Part shown: one piece after another, positions 6,567 to 15,695 of the stretch | How positions within the stretch are numbered: the first letter of the stretch is position 1 | Layout: every line of letters begins with the position of its first letter | DNA from: a virus | DNA length: 27,289 nucleotides | Strand: one strand, 5' to 3' | IMG/VR virus record: IMGVR_UViG_3300032235_000182 | Span: 1 to 27,289 of that record | Made by a program: the position numbers and the translations under genes | Notes under the pieces: generated by a model | What the model saw: the letters and a program-made list of their open reading frames with translations, nothing else | Database searches by the model: none | What the model was told of the DNA's origin: nothing

Positions 6567-8516
6567 ATGGCTGTTACAACTAGAGAATACAGCGCTACTA
6601 CTAGTAGACCAAAAGATATACTACAGAGTTTACATGACGCAATTACCGACTTAGGTTGGTTTGAGCCACAACCGCTAGGTTATCTATGTAACTTCACAAA
6701 CACTCCTGGTTCTGTAATAGTAGCTAAGGCAAACGAACGTTATTTAGTAACTCCTTCAAGTACTACTGCTCCTAGCGGTACTGGGGCTGTATTTGATGTT
6801 CTTAGATCACCTGTAGGTGCGATTTCCACAGTAACTGCTGTTACCGGTGGTGCTGGATACTACGTAAGAGGTCAGATTAATGCAAGCAGTTCTGGTACTA
6901 CTGTTACAGTACCAGACACTACTGGTATTAATCCTGGCATGGTTGTTACAAAACTGACTGGCGGTACTGGTGCGCTACAGACAAATACTGTAGTAGTTAG
7001 TATTACTAACTCTACTACTCTAGTCATTGATCAAACTCCAAGCACTCCTCTAAGCGGCGCAGCTTTACTTTTCTCTGATACAGTTACTATAGGAGCTTCT
7101 AGTATTGGCGGGTCTACTTACACAGTATCTGCTACTGGTACTTCCGGACAGACAACTGTTACAGTTGCAGATGCAACAAACGTATTTGTAGGCCAACGCG
7201 TAATAGGTACCGGCATAGGCTCCCTTGCAGTAGTAACTATTGTTACTGGTAACGTAATAACGCTATCTAAAGCAAACTTTGGAACAGTTTCTGGTAACAT
7301 CACCTTTTCAGACGAAATACTTATAACTGTAACAGGTGTTGCTAATACTGAAGGTTTAACTGGTACTGCATCAGGTCTTACTATCACTAACGTAGCAAGC
7401 AACGCTAATATCTATGTTGGGGGTACAGTTGAGCTAACTGGTGGCACACCTACTTGGGATGCTTCTAATGGTAGAGTGATGATTGCTTCTATTGCCGGTA
7501 CTGGTCCTTATACTATTACACTTAGAAATGACGAAAACACTTTTAAAGGTTTTACAAGCTCTGGTAATATAACTTTTAGAGTAGCGTCTGGAGCGACTGT
7601 TAACTGGTTCGAAGTAGATACCATTACTGCACCTCAGACCTACGCTTGGGCTGTGGGTAAGATTAAAAATGCCGCTAATAAAAAGCTAGGTGATACTTTC
7701 TGGTTATTCTATGTAGGCTATGGAACTGGTTTCTACAATAACATAGTTATGTATGCACGTCCGTTAACTGGATTTAACCCGTTAACAAACTCTGCTCAAG
7801 GCGTAGGTAGCTTAGATTGGCTTGGTGCAGCTGCTGCTACAACTATAACAGCCGCGCACTATGTGCAAACAGTTGCTTCTTCTGCTTTTGTACCGCACAC
7901 ACTGCGAACAAGACAAAGCGGGGTTGATGCTAACTTTGCTACTTTTGCTTTCTTTGAAGCTAATAACAATAAAAACCCATTCTTCTTATCTAAGTATAAT
8001 ACTAATCTACAGCCTTGGGACTTAGACGACGTATTTTTAGGCGGTATAACTGAAATAGCACAACTTTCAGTATACAACACAGCAGACGTTGGTATTCTTT
8101 TCAGAACTAGACTTAACTCACCAAAACGAATGGCAGAAACAGGTTATGGTAACTATAACCTTGTAGCAGCTGCCGCTTACACTAACACCTATTTTAGGTC
8201 TACTACAGGTAATAGACTACAGTTTGCTCCTGTTGCAGGGTATGGCGACTTAGCTTTATATAGTAGGCAGTTCGGTGATATACAAACTTCTGTAACTACT
8301 ACTTACCCTGTATATACAACATTACCTGTTAACCCTCATTTCCTACCTGTGCCTTATTATTTACCCAATGACTTTGTTCTAATAGAATTACCTTGGCTAA
8401 ACGCAAATATTAGAGATACAATTACAATAAGCCCAAGTGAAATTTATACTATAGTTCAGGTTGCTACTAACCAGAGCAGCTTCACATCATTGGCTCTTGC
8501 CGCTAGGACAACTTAA
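6567..8516 (+). CDS. Large virion structural protein with repeated beta modules
   Basis: A 649-residue protein rich in Thr, Val and Gly. Residues 1-100 form an N-terminal domain starting MAVTTREYSATTSRPKDIL. Then come about three related beta modules (about 110-170, 196-250 and 260-335) with the plan T-TV-D-T-I--G--V---G-G, then TVV--I---T-LV/ITL, then SG--TFSD. Such modules are widespread in phage fibre and baseplate proteins. The C-terminal half (340-649) is Tyr/Asn-rich with no motif I recognise and may be the host-facing part. It starts 4 bases after the collagen-like fibre, so the two are probably co-expressed parts of one appendage. Confidence 0.6.
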   Translation: MAVTTREYSATTSRPKDILQSLHDAITDLGWFEPQPLGYLCNFTNTPGSVIVAKANERYLVTPSSTTAPSGTGAVFDVLRSPVGAISTVTAVTGGAGYYVRGQINASSSGTTVTVPDTTGINPGMVVTKLTGGTGALQTNTVVVSITNSTTLVIDQTPSTPLSGAALLFSDTVTIGASSIGGSTYTVSATGTSGQTTVTVADATNVFVGQRVIGTGIGSLAVVTIVTGNVITLSKANFGTVSGNITFSDEILITVTGVANTEGLTGTASGLTITNVASNANIYVGGTVELTGGTPTWDASNGRVMIASIAGTGPYTITLRNDENTFKGFTSSGNITFRVASGATVNWFEVDTITAPQTYAWAVGKIKNAANKKLGDTFWLFYVGYGTGFYNNIVMYARPLTGFNPLTNSAQGVGSLDWLGAAAATTITAAHYVQTVASSAFVPHTLRTRQSGVDANFATFAFFEANNNKNPFFLSKYNTNLQPWDLDDVFLGGITEIAQLSVYNTADVGILFRTRLNSPKRMAETGYGNYNLVAAAAYTNTYFRSTTGNRLQFAPVAGYGDLALYSRQFGDIQTSVTTTYPVYTTLPVNPHFLPVPYYLPNDFVLIELPWLNANIRDTITISPSEIYTIVQVATNQSSFTSLALAARTT

Positions 8517-8518
8517 TA

Positions 8519-8701
8519 ATGAATTTTGATGGAAACTTCACAATAACTGTCTCTGATAGTAATGGTAGGGGTTTAGTAGTTGCTAACTCTAACACAGGCA
8601 CAAGTAGTTATTTACAAAATTTAACAGGTAGCGGTACTCAAGTTAGTGTACCGCTTAACATCAGACCTAGTTCTGGACAAACCTATCCGAGAAATACATA
8701 A
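8519..8701 (+). CDS. Very small virion-region protein, unknown
   Basis: A 60-residue protein, beta-rich and polar, with no membrane segment or recognised motif. It begins 2 bases after the preceding stop codon and ends directly before the next ATG (TAA then ATG at 8702), so it belongs to the fibre operon by position. The composition (Ser, Thr, Gly and Asn) matches its neighbours. It may be a small fibre-tip or decoration protein. The tight packing supports real translation, but the function is unknown. Confidence 0.45.
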   Translation: MNFDGNFTITVSDSNGRGLVVANSNTGTSSYLQNLTGSGTQVSVPLNIRPSSGQTYPRNT

Positions 8702-8932
8702 ATGCTAAGATGGAACGCTAATTTTCAAATACCAAACTCAGGTACTCAGTCTGCCTGGGTATATCTATATGCTGACACAGATGAAAGCATAGCCACTCTA
8801 AGCTTTTATCCCGAAGACACTAAAACAAATCTCATATTTAAAAAAGATATAGAATATAAAGCCGAATATGGAGATATATATACTTATCTCTTAACTCTGG
8901 CAGAGTATGAGCATTACGAAAGAGTTAGTTAA
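8702..8932 (+). CDS. Small virion-region protein, unknown
   Basis: A 76-residue protein, aromatic-rich (WNANF, WVYLYADTDESI, YKAEYGDIYTYLL, YEHYERV), with a beta N-terminal half and a probable helix at the end. It directly abuts the 60-residue gene and its stop overlaps the ATG of the giant collagen-like fibre in TAATG, which implies coupled translation with that fibre. A fibre partner or attachment adaptor would fit, but nothing in the sequence proves it. Confidence 0.45.
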   Translation: MLRWNANFQIPNSGTQSAWVYLYADTDESIATLSFYPEDTKTNLIFKKDIEYKAEYGDIYTYLLTLAEYEHYERVS

Positions 8933-11900
8933 TGGCTGCTTATGATTTTCCAAATAATCCAACAATAGGCGATAGAGTAACAGTCGGTACGCAAACACGC
9001 GAATGGACTGGTACAGTATGGGCTTTAGTACCTACGTTAGTAACTGGGCCTACTGGCTATACAGGCTCTACAGGCTTTGTTGGTTCTAGGGGATCAAGCG
9101 GTTTTACAGGTTCAATAGGTTTCACTGGTAGTGTTGGCGTTACTGGTGCAACAGGTTTTGCAGGATCTGTAGGTTCTCAAGGAACTTTAGGATTTAGCGG
9201 GTCTGTTGGATTTACTGGCTCTGTTGGTACTTCCGGCAGTGTAGGTTTTACTGGTTCTAAAGGTGATGCTGGTACTAGCGGTTTTACAGGTTCTAAAGGC
9301 GATAGCGGCTTTAGTGGTAGCATAGGATCCACAGGCTTTACTGGTAGCACAGGATCCCAAGGAGCTACAGGTTTTACTGGTTCTAAAGGTGATTTAGGTA
9401 ATACTGGTTTTACTGGGTCTGTAGGCGCTCAAGGCCTTACAGGCTTTACAGGTTCTATAGGCTCTCAAGGCGCTACAGGTTTTTCGGGTTCTAAAGGTGA
9501 TATAGGTACTACCGGCTTTACAGGCAGCGTAGGCTCACAAGGTACTACTGGCTTTACAGGCTCCAAAGGTGATATAGGTTTTAGTGGCTCAGTAGGTGCC
9601 CAAGGCGTAACTGGTTTTACTGGTAGTTTAGGCTCTCAAGGTACAACTGGCTTTACTGGTTCTACTGGTACTCAAGGTACTACAGGTTTCACAGGATCTC
9701 AAGGCGTAACTGGATTTACAGGTTCTAACGGTGTTTCCGGTTTTACAGGATCAGTTGGTTTTGTAGGCTCTAGAGGTCAAGACGGAAGTTTTGGCGGAGC
9801 AACATTTGATTATACTTTTGACACAGCTACAACATCTAGTGATCCAGGTGTAGGCAGATTAAAATTTAATAATGCTACGTTGTCTACAGCTACATCTTTA
9901 TTTATAGACGCAACTAACGACGCGTCAACTGATATTTCTACCTTCCTTAACACTATAGATGACAGTACAAGCACTATTAAAGGACACTTTAGGGTATCAA
10001 AGAAATTTGATGCAAATACTTTTGCGTTGTACACTATAACAAGTCTTACAAATAACACTGGTTGGTTTACTGTTGTGTGTAGCTATGTATCCGGTAACGG
10101 AACATTTGCCAACAATGATGATATACTTATAACCTTTGCTAGAACTGGTGACAAAGGTGATACAGGTTTTACAGGCTCTACTGGTATTCAAGGCGTGGCT
10201 GGTTTTACTGGAAGTGCTGGGTTTACAGGATCACTCGGAAATACAGGATTTACGGGGTCTGTAGGTGCTCAAGGGGTTACTGGGTTTACAGGCTCTATAG
10301 GCGCTACTGGTTTTAGTGGCTCTGTAGGTTCTCAAGGAGTTACAGGTTTTACAGGCTCTGTAGGCGCGCAAGGAGTAACGGGTTTTACTGGTAGTGTAGG
10401 ATCACAAGGTACTACCGGCTTTACTGGGTCTGTAGGTGCTCAAGGGGTTACTGGGTTTACAGGTTCTACTGGTAGTCAGGGTACAACTGGTTTTACTGGA
10501 TCTAAAGGTGATGTAGGTACTACTGGTTTTACCGGCTCTAAAGGTGATCTAGGTAATACAGGATTTACTGGCTCTGTAGGTGCTCAGGGTGTAACAGGGT
10601 TTACTGGTTCCGTAGGAGCTACAGGTTTTAGCGGCTCTATAGGATCAACTGGATTTACTGGTTCTCAAGGAACTCAAGGTGTTACTGGCTTTACTGGTTC
10701 TCAAGGTATCCAAGGTACTACAGGTTTTTCTGGTAGTATAGGATCAACAGGATTTACCGGTAGTGTAGGTTTTCAAGGTGTTACTGGCTTTACTGGGTCT
10801 GTAGGTTTTCAAGGTGTTACTGGCTTTACTGGGTCTGTCGGTTCACAAGGTAATACAGGTTTTACAGGGTCTGTCGGTTCACAAGGTACTACAGGTTTTA
10901 CAGGTAGTGTAGGTTCTCAAGGTATACAAGGTACTACTGGCTTTACTGGTAGCGTAGGATCTCAAGGTACTACTGGCTTTACTGGGTCTGTAGGTATACA
11001 AGGTACTACTGGCTTTACAGGGTCTGTAGGTATTCAAGGTACTACTGGCTTTACAGGGTCTAAAGGTGATGTAGGTACTACTGGCTTTACAGGGTCTAAA
11101 GGTGATGTAGGCACGACTGGCTTTACTGGCTCTATAGGTTCTCAGGGTACTACTGGCTTTACAGGTAGCGTAGGTGCTCAAGGAACAACCGGGTTTACAG
11201 GTAGCGTAGGCTTTGCTGGCTCTGTAGGTACAACTGGGTTTACTGGTTCCTTTGGTAATACTGGTTTCAGTGGTTCCCAAGGTGTGTCCGGATTTACTGG
11301 CTCACAAGGAACTCAAGGTGTTACAGGGTTTACAGGTTCTAAAGGTGATGTTGGAACAACAGGTTTCACAGGCTCTGTAGGTTCTCAGGGTACAACAGGA
11401 TTTACTGGTAGTGTAGGTTCCCAAGGTACAACCGGCTTTACAGGTAGCGTAGGTTCTCAGGGTACTACGGGCTTTACAGGTAGCGTAGGATCACAAGGCG
11501 TAACCGGATTTACTGGTAGCGTAGGTTCTCAAGGCACTACTGGCTTTACCGGTAGCGTAGGTTCTCAGGGTACTACAGGCTTTACAGGTTCTGTAGGATC
11601 ACAAGGTACTACCGGCTTTACTGGGTCTGTAGGTTCTCAAGGTGTTACAGGATTTACGGGTTCTGTAGGCGGAACAGGGTTCACTGGTAGCGTTGGTTTT
11701 GCAGGATCAGTAGGCTCACAAGGTGTAACAGGATTTACAGGTTCTCAAGGCGTAATAGGTTTTAGCGGTTCTATTGGTAACTTAGGTAACACAGGTTTTA
11801 CAGGATCTGTAGGCGGTCTTGGTTTCTCTGGTAGCGTAGGTTCTCAAGGTACTACAGGTTTTACCGGCTCTGTAGGATTTACAGGTTCTTCTGGTAACCA

Positions 11901-12480
11901 AGGTACTACTGGCTTTACAGGTAGCGTAGGATCTCAGGGAACTACTGGCTTTACAGGCTCTGTAGGTTCTCAAGGTACTACTGGCTTTACAGGTTCTGTA
12001 GGCTCACAAGGTACTACTGGATTTACAGGGTCTGTTGGTCTTGTAGGCTTTACAGGTTCTATAGGTACCGTAGGCTTCACCGGTAGTGGCGGTACTGGAT
12101 TTACTGGTAGCGTAGGCGCTGCAGCAACTGTAGTATGGTCAAGAAAGACTGCAAACTATACTGCTGTAACAGGAGATTCTATAATAGCAGATACTAGTGG
12201 TGGAACATTTACTATCACTTTACCTGCTTCTCCTGTATTAGGTAGCTTAGTTACTGTAGCAGATGGTGCCAATTGGTCTATAAATCCCTTGACTATTTCT
12301 AGAAATGGAAATACAATTGAGGGACAAGCTCAAGATTTCCTACTAGATATTAAAAATGTTAAAGTAGATTTTGCGTATGATGGCAGCACATGGCAACTTT
12401 ATTCTTCTGTAGGCGCTCAGTATAACTCTGAGCAAGCTGTTATAGCTTTAGCAGCTTCTATGGCAATTGCTCTAGGCTAA
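8932..12480 (+). CDS. Giant collagen-like tail fibre (about 302 G-X-Y triplets)
   Basis: A 1182-residue fibre. Residues 1-38 are an attachment/linker motif of the YDFPNNPTIGD...EWTGTVW type, common on phage fibres. Residues 39-287 are 83 unbroken G-X-Y triplets. Residues 290-405 are a non-collagen island (FDYTFDTATTSSDPGVGRLKFNNATL, then DISTFLNTIDDSTSTIKGH), a module I know from aquatic phage fibres. Residues 406-1064 are about 219 more triplets built on a 12-residue super-repeat GFT-GSV-GSQ-GTT, broken only near GFTGSGGTGFTGS. Residues 1065-1182 form a beta domain ending in MAIALG. The triplets contain only one proline, so stability must come from Thr, Gln, Lys-Gly-Asp pairs or modification. 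Repeats this uniform could be misassembled, so the true length is uncertain. Confidence 0.8.
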   Translation: MAAYDFPNNPTIGDRVTVGTQTREWTGTVWALVPTLVTGPTGYTGSTGFVGSRGSSGFTGSIGFTGSVGVTGATGFAGSVGSQGTLGFSGSVGFTGSVGTSGSVGFTGSKGDAGTSGFTGSKGDSGFSGSIGSTGFTGSTGSQGATGFTGSKGDLGNTGFTGSVGAQGLTGFTGSIGSQGATGFSGSKGDIGTTGFTGSVGSQGTTGFTGSKGDIGFSGSVGAQGVTGFTGSLGSQGTTGFTGSTGTQGTTGFTGSQGVTGFTGSNGVSGFTGSVGFVGSRGQDGSFGGATFDYTFDTATTSSDPGVGRLKFNNATLSTATSLFIDATNDASTDISTFLNTIDDSTSTIKGHFRVSKKFDANTFALYTITSLTNNTGWFTVVCSYVSGNGTFANNDDILITFARTGDKGDTGFTGSTGIQGVAGFTGSAGFTGSLGNTGFTGSVGAQGVTGFTGSIGATGFSGSVGSQGVTGFTGSVGAQGVTGFTGSVGSQGTTGFTGSVGAQGVTGFTGSTGSQGTTGFTGSKGDVGTTGFTGSKGDLGNTGFTGSVGAQGVTGFTGSVGATGFSGSIGSTGFTGSQGTQGVTGFTGSQGIQGTTGFSGSIGSTGFTGSVGFQGVTGFTGSVGFQGVTGFTGSVGSQGNTGFTGSVGSQGTTGFTGSVGSQGIQGTTGFTGSVGSQGTTGFTGSVGIQGTTGFTGSVGIQGTTGFTGSKGDVGTTGFTGSKGDVGTTGFTGSIGSQGTTGFTGSVGAQGTTGFTGSVGFAGSVGTTGFTGSFGNTGFSGSQGVSGFTGSQGTQGVTGFTGSKGDVGTTGFTGSVGSQGTTGFTGSVGSQGTTGFTGSVGSQGTTGFTGSVGSQGVTGFTGSVGSQGTTGFTGSVGSQGTTGFTGSVGSQGTTGFTGSVGSQGVTGFTGSVGGTGFTGSVGFAGSVGSQGVTGFTGSQGVIGFSGSIGNLGNTGFTGSVGGLGFSGSVGSQGTTGFTGSVGFTGSSGNQGTTGFTGSVGSQGTTGFTGSVGSQGTTGFTGSVGSQGTTGFTGSVGLVGFTGSIGTVGFTGSGGTGFTGSVGAAATVVWSRKTANYTAVTGDSIIADTSGGTFTITLPASPVLGSLVTVADGANWSINPLTISRNGNTIEGQAQDFLLDIKNVKVDFAYDGSTWQLYSSVGAQYNSEQAVIALAASMAIALG
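9046..9798 (+). repeat. Collagen-coding minisatellite, first block
   Basis: This stretch encodes 83 G-X-Y triplets plus a final Gly-Gly. At DNA level it is a degenerate 9/18/36-base periodic array with variable third codon positions. It is more diverged than the second block and has interspersed GSK-GDx units with opposite charges. Length change in multiples of 9 or 36 bases would keep the frame. Confidence 0.85.
10147..12120 (+). repeat. Collagen-coding minisatellite, second block, 36-bp period
   Basis: About 219 G-X-Y codon triplets with a dominant 36-base (12-codon) period. An exact 36-base tandem duplication is present (10765-10800 and 10801-10836), as are near-identical units at about 10965-11120 and a repeat of more than 30 bases shared by 10258 and 10430. 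These suggest recent expansion by unequal recombination or slippage. Antisense reading frames over this stretch (10879-11280, 11782-11973) are by-products of the repeat. Confidence 0.85.
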
Positions 12481-12510
12481 CTTATATACTATTAAACAAA
12501 GGAAACAATA

Positions 12511-15423
12511 ATGACAAAAACTTTAATAAGAGACTACGTGTTTTCTCCAGGAGTTGCAGGTGCTGGTACTATTAAAATACCTGGAAGGTACACGCTAGAT
12601 CAACTTCTTATTATTACTAACACTACAAGTAATGTAGCTCTATACAACTTTGCTTCTAACATCTATACAGGTACTACTGCAACTTTTAATGCAGGAAATG
12701 ATGCTGTTAATTTTCCAACTATATCACAGAGAGAAGACGGTTACACAGTAATAACTCTTTCTATTAATACTGCTGGTATGACAGCTAATGATAAGTTACA
12801 GATATATGTAAATAGAACAGATGCTGCTACTAAAATTCGTCCTTGGGACTTTGGCACGGATGCTATCGAGCGTATGCGTGTATCGAACCCAGAATCGCTA
12901 ATCGATGCTGACTTTGAGTACGGCATTCAGCCTACTAAATGGGCAGGATACGGTACTGTTCGGGGCTATCCTTCTGGCTATGAATTACCTGGAGTAGACT
13001 TAATAGTTACTGCTGTGACTACTGATTGGACTACCACTAGCACAACAAACAGTCTCATCACTGTTACTACTTCTGTAGCTCACGGTATAATCGCAGGTCA
13101 AGTTATTAATATATCAGCTTTGAATTCGGGTATATCAGGGTTTAGTAGAGCTGATGGTACGTTCATTGTTAACTCTGCCCCTACCACGACTACTCTTACA
13201 TATTTTGCCAGAGGTGTAGTAGGTACTGCAAACGGTCAGTCTTTATTCACTGATGCCACCGTTATGAAACGTGGCGCTCTTTACACTGGTTCATCCATTC
13301 CAGTCGCGTCTGCTACAAGTAACGGTGCAAACCCATCTGTAATTACTTTGAATTTCACTAACCCTCATGGATTAGTTCCTGGTACTGCTATTCACTCTAT
13401 CGTTGCTTCTGGTACTAACGCTGCGCTAGCTTCTGGTCCCTTTGTTATTACGAGTGTTCCAAGCTTAACCTCACTAACTTATACAGCAAGAGGCGGTGGT
13501 GTTGTCGCATCTCCTGCTACTGTTACGTTATATGCGTTTACTAACTCTACAATCGTACATAGACCACAAGACGGTGGAGTTATTTTATCTACTAAGACTC
13601 CTACATATGGTGCAACAGTTGCTAGACAGAGTAAAAGATACTTTCGTTATCAATCCGGTAAAGGTTTTCTCTGGTCAACTGGTACACTATTTAGCCCAAA
13701 CTATGATATTCGTAGTATAACTGCCTCAGGAACAACTATCGGATCTACAATTACTGTTACGACTGATGATATAGATCACGGTTTACAGGCTGGAGCAGTT
13801 ATAGAACTAGCTGGATCAACAACTTCTGGTTATAATGGTCAATACACCGTAGCATCTATAGTGAGCGATTACGCATTTACAGTTACGGCCACAAGCGTAC
13901 TTGGAGCAACTACTGCAGTACTAAACATTACTCCAAAAGTGTATGTAAAAACATGGGACGGAGCAGCAGTTAGAGCTGGATTATTTGATGAGCAGAATGG
14001 CTTATTTTGGGAGTATGATGGGCACATACTGTCTGTAGTAAAACGAAATGCTACTGCACAAATAAGTGGAACAATGAGTGTAACACAAAACTCTAATGCT
14101 GTAACAGGATCAAGTACTAGATTTACTCAACAGTTGCGTGCAGGTGATAGAATAGTTATTCGTGGAATGACTCATCATGTAGTACAAGTAGTAAGTGATA
14201 CTTCCATATTCGTGTCTCCAGATTACAGAGGTGTTAACGCTTCTGGCGTAAAAGGTAACATAATTCAAGAAACAAGAGTTAGACAAGAACAATTCAATAT
14301 TGACACAGTTGATGGGACCGGTCCAAGCGGCTTTAATATGAATACAAGCAAGATGCACATGGTAGGCCTGCAGTATTCTTGGTATGGTGCCGGTTTTGTT
14401 GATTTTATGGTACGAGGCAGTGACGGTAACTGGGTTTTTGTACATCGCATGAAAAATAACAACGTTAACGATGAAGCTTATATGAGATCGGGTAACCTAC
14501 CAGTTCGCTATTCAATTGAAAACGATAGCCCCGTAACTGCATTAACTTCTGCAATTAATAACTCAGTTACATCAATTCCAGTTGCAGCATTAGAACACTA
14601 CCCAACTGCTGGTATATTATATATAGATAATGAGCTTATTAGCTATACAGGTAAATCAGCAGCAAGCGGGCCTGGTAACTTTACCGGAGCAACTCGTGCA
14701 GCAACACTAACTCAATGGCAAGCAGGTACACTATCTAGCTTTACAGCTGGTGCTGCAGCGAGCCATACAGCAGGCACTGGAATAATTTTAGTAAGTAATA
14801 CTTGTTCTCCTACTCTAAGTCACTGGGGTTCTGCGTTAATTATGGATGGTGGTTTCACAAGAGATCGTGGGTATATTTTTAACTATCAACGCACTGGGCT
14901 AAGCCTTACAACATCAAACCAAACCGCATTCTTGATCCGTCTGGCGCCTTCTGTTTCAAACAGTCAGGTTGGAGGGCTAGGGGTAAGAGACCTACTAAAT
15001 CGTTCTCAATTGCTTCTACAAGCTGTAGGTGCTGCGGTTTCTGGCGGCACAAACCCAGGTGCCTGCATTGTAGAGGGTGTTTTAAATCCTAAAAACTTTG
15101 GATCAGCAACATGGTTTCCGCTAAATACTGAATCAGTGGGTGGCCAACCAAGTCTTGCTCAAGTAGCTACAGCAGTAACCTGGTCTGCAGGAACCTTTGC
15201 AGTACCTGGTGAGCAAGTATTTGCGTTTGCAGCTCCTTCCTCAGCTTCTGGCTCGGTTAACGATAGATTAGATCTTTCAGAACTTAAAGAACTGACTGGT
15301 GCACCACTAGGTGGTGATTTTCTATATCCAGACGGTTCTGATATTCTAGCGATCAATGTTCGTCTAACTGCTGGTACCGGTACTGGACACATTCTTCTTC
15401 GCTGGGCTGAAGCACAGGCGTAA
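12511..15423 (+). CDS. Large virion structural protein (fibre/baseplate type)
   Basis: A 970-residue protein with a ribosome binding site AGGAAA before the ATG. Residues 108-143 contain KIRPWDFGTDAIERMRVSNP and then ESLIDADFEYGIQPTKW, a segment I associate with large structural proteins of aquatic phages. Three copies of a beta module follow (about 180-242, 270-330 and 410-464), each with HG(I/L)--G--I followed by G-F/Y-V and LTY-ARG or the like. The C-terminal third carries a second structural region that starts near FNMNTSKMHMVGLQYSWYG (about 605) and has no recognised enzymatic motif. Likely a large appendage or baseplate-periphery protein. It sits between the giant collagen fibre and a mini-collagen gene. 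Confidence 0.6.
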   Translation: MTKTLIRDYVFSPGVAGAGTIKIPGRYTLDQLLIITNTTSNVALYNFASNIYTGTTATFNAGNDAVNFPTISQREDGYTVITLSINTAGMTANDKLQIYVNRTDAATKIRPWDFGTDAIERMRVSNPESLIDADFEYGIQPTKWAGYGTVRGYPSGYELPGVDLIVTAVTTDWTTTSTTNSLITVTTSVAHGIIAGQVINISALNSGISGFSRADGTFIVNSAPTTTTLTYFARGVVGTANGQSLFTDATVMKRGALYTGSSIPVASATSNGANPSVITLNFTNPHGLVPGTAIHSIVASGTNAALASGPFVITSVPSLTSLTYTARGGGVVASPATVTLYAFTNSTIVHRPQDGGVILSTKTPTYGATVARQSKRYFRYQSGKGFLWSTGTLFSPNYDIRSITASGTTIGSTITVTTDDIDHGLQAGAVIELAGSTTSGYNGQYTVASIVSDYAFTVTATSVLGATTAVLNITPKVYVKTWDGAAVRAGLFDEQNGLFWEYDGHILSVVKRNATAQISGTMSVTQNSNAVTGSSTRFTQQLRAGDRIVIRGMTHHVVQVVSDTSIFVSPDYRGVNASGVKGNIIQETRVRQEQFNIDTVDGTGPSGFNMNTSKMHMVGLQYSWYGAGFVDFMVRGSDGNWVFVHRMKNNNVNDEAYMRSGNLPVRYSIENDSPVTALTSAINNSVTSIPVAALEHYPTAGILYIDNELISYTGKSAASGPGNFTGATRAATLTQWQAGTLSSFTAGAAASHTAGTGIILVSNTCSPTLSHWGSALIMDGGFTRDRGYIFNYQRTGLSLTTSNQTAFLIRLAPSVSNSQVGGLGVRDLLNRSQLLLQAVGAAVSGGTNPGACIVEGVLNPKNFGSATWFPLNTESVGGQPSLAQVATAVTWSAGTFAVPGEQVFAFAAPSSASGSVNDRLDLSELKELTGAPLGGDFLYPDGSDILAINVRLTAGTGTGHILLRWAEAQA

Positions 15424-15435
15424 TTAGGAGTATAG

Positions 15436-15681
15436 ATGACAACATCATTAAGTACGTTTTTAAGTGGAACTTATATAGGTTATACTGGCTCAGTAGGTGC
15501 TGGCTTTACTGGGTCAGTAGGATTTGTTGGGTCTACAGGATCTTTAGGCTTTACAGGATCGGTAGGAGCTGGTTTTACAGGCTCAGTAGGTTTTGTAGGG
15601 TCAGTAGGATTTGTAGGTTCTTCTGGTACAGGCGGAATAACAACAGGTAAGTCTATAGCAATGGCTATAGTTTTTGGATAA
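15436..15681 (+). CDS. Mini-collagen protein
   Basis: An 81-residue protein with an AGGAG ribosome binding site. After 14 residues it is almost entirely G-X-Y (15-67), about 17 triplets broken twice by a Gly-Ala pair (21-22 and 44-45) in a duplicated unit GSVGAGFTGSVGFVGS. The last 12 residues, TGKSIAMAIVFG, end in MAIVFG, similar to MAIALG at the end of the 1182-residue fibre. It is far too short to be a full fibre. It may extend, cap or attach a collagen-like fibre through co-trimerisation, or be a decayed remnant; its intact frame and strong ribosome binding site favour a working protein. Confidence 0.6.
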   Translation: MTTSLSTFLSGTYIGYTGSVGAGFTGSVGFVGSTGSLGFTGSVGAGFTGSVGFVGSVGFVGSSGTGGITTGKSIAMAIVFG

Positions 15682-15695
15682 TAGGAGAATAAAGA

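Noticed and set aside
10879-11280. Antisense 133-codon reading frame (and a similar one at 11782-11973)
   Set aside because: Both are mirror images of the collagen-coding repeat; their products are periodic Thr/Ser/Cys/Lys-rich strings without a ribosome binding site.
8932-12480. Diversity-generating retroelement acting on the fibre
   Set aside because: No reverse transcriptase gene and no template/variable repeat pair with adenine-specific differences are visible; variation in the repeats is at synonymous positions of all types.
12485-12490. TATACT as a promoter before the 970-residue gene
   Set aside because: No -35 box at a suitable distance and no TG extension; the gene has a good ribosome binding site and can be read from upstream.
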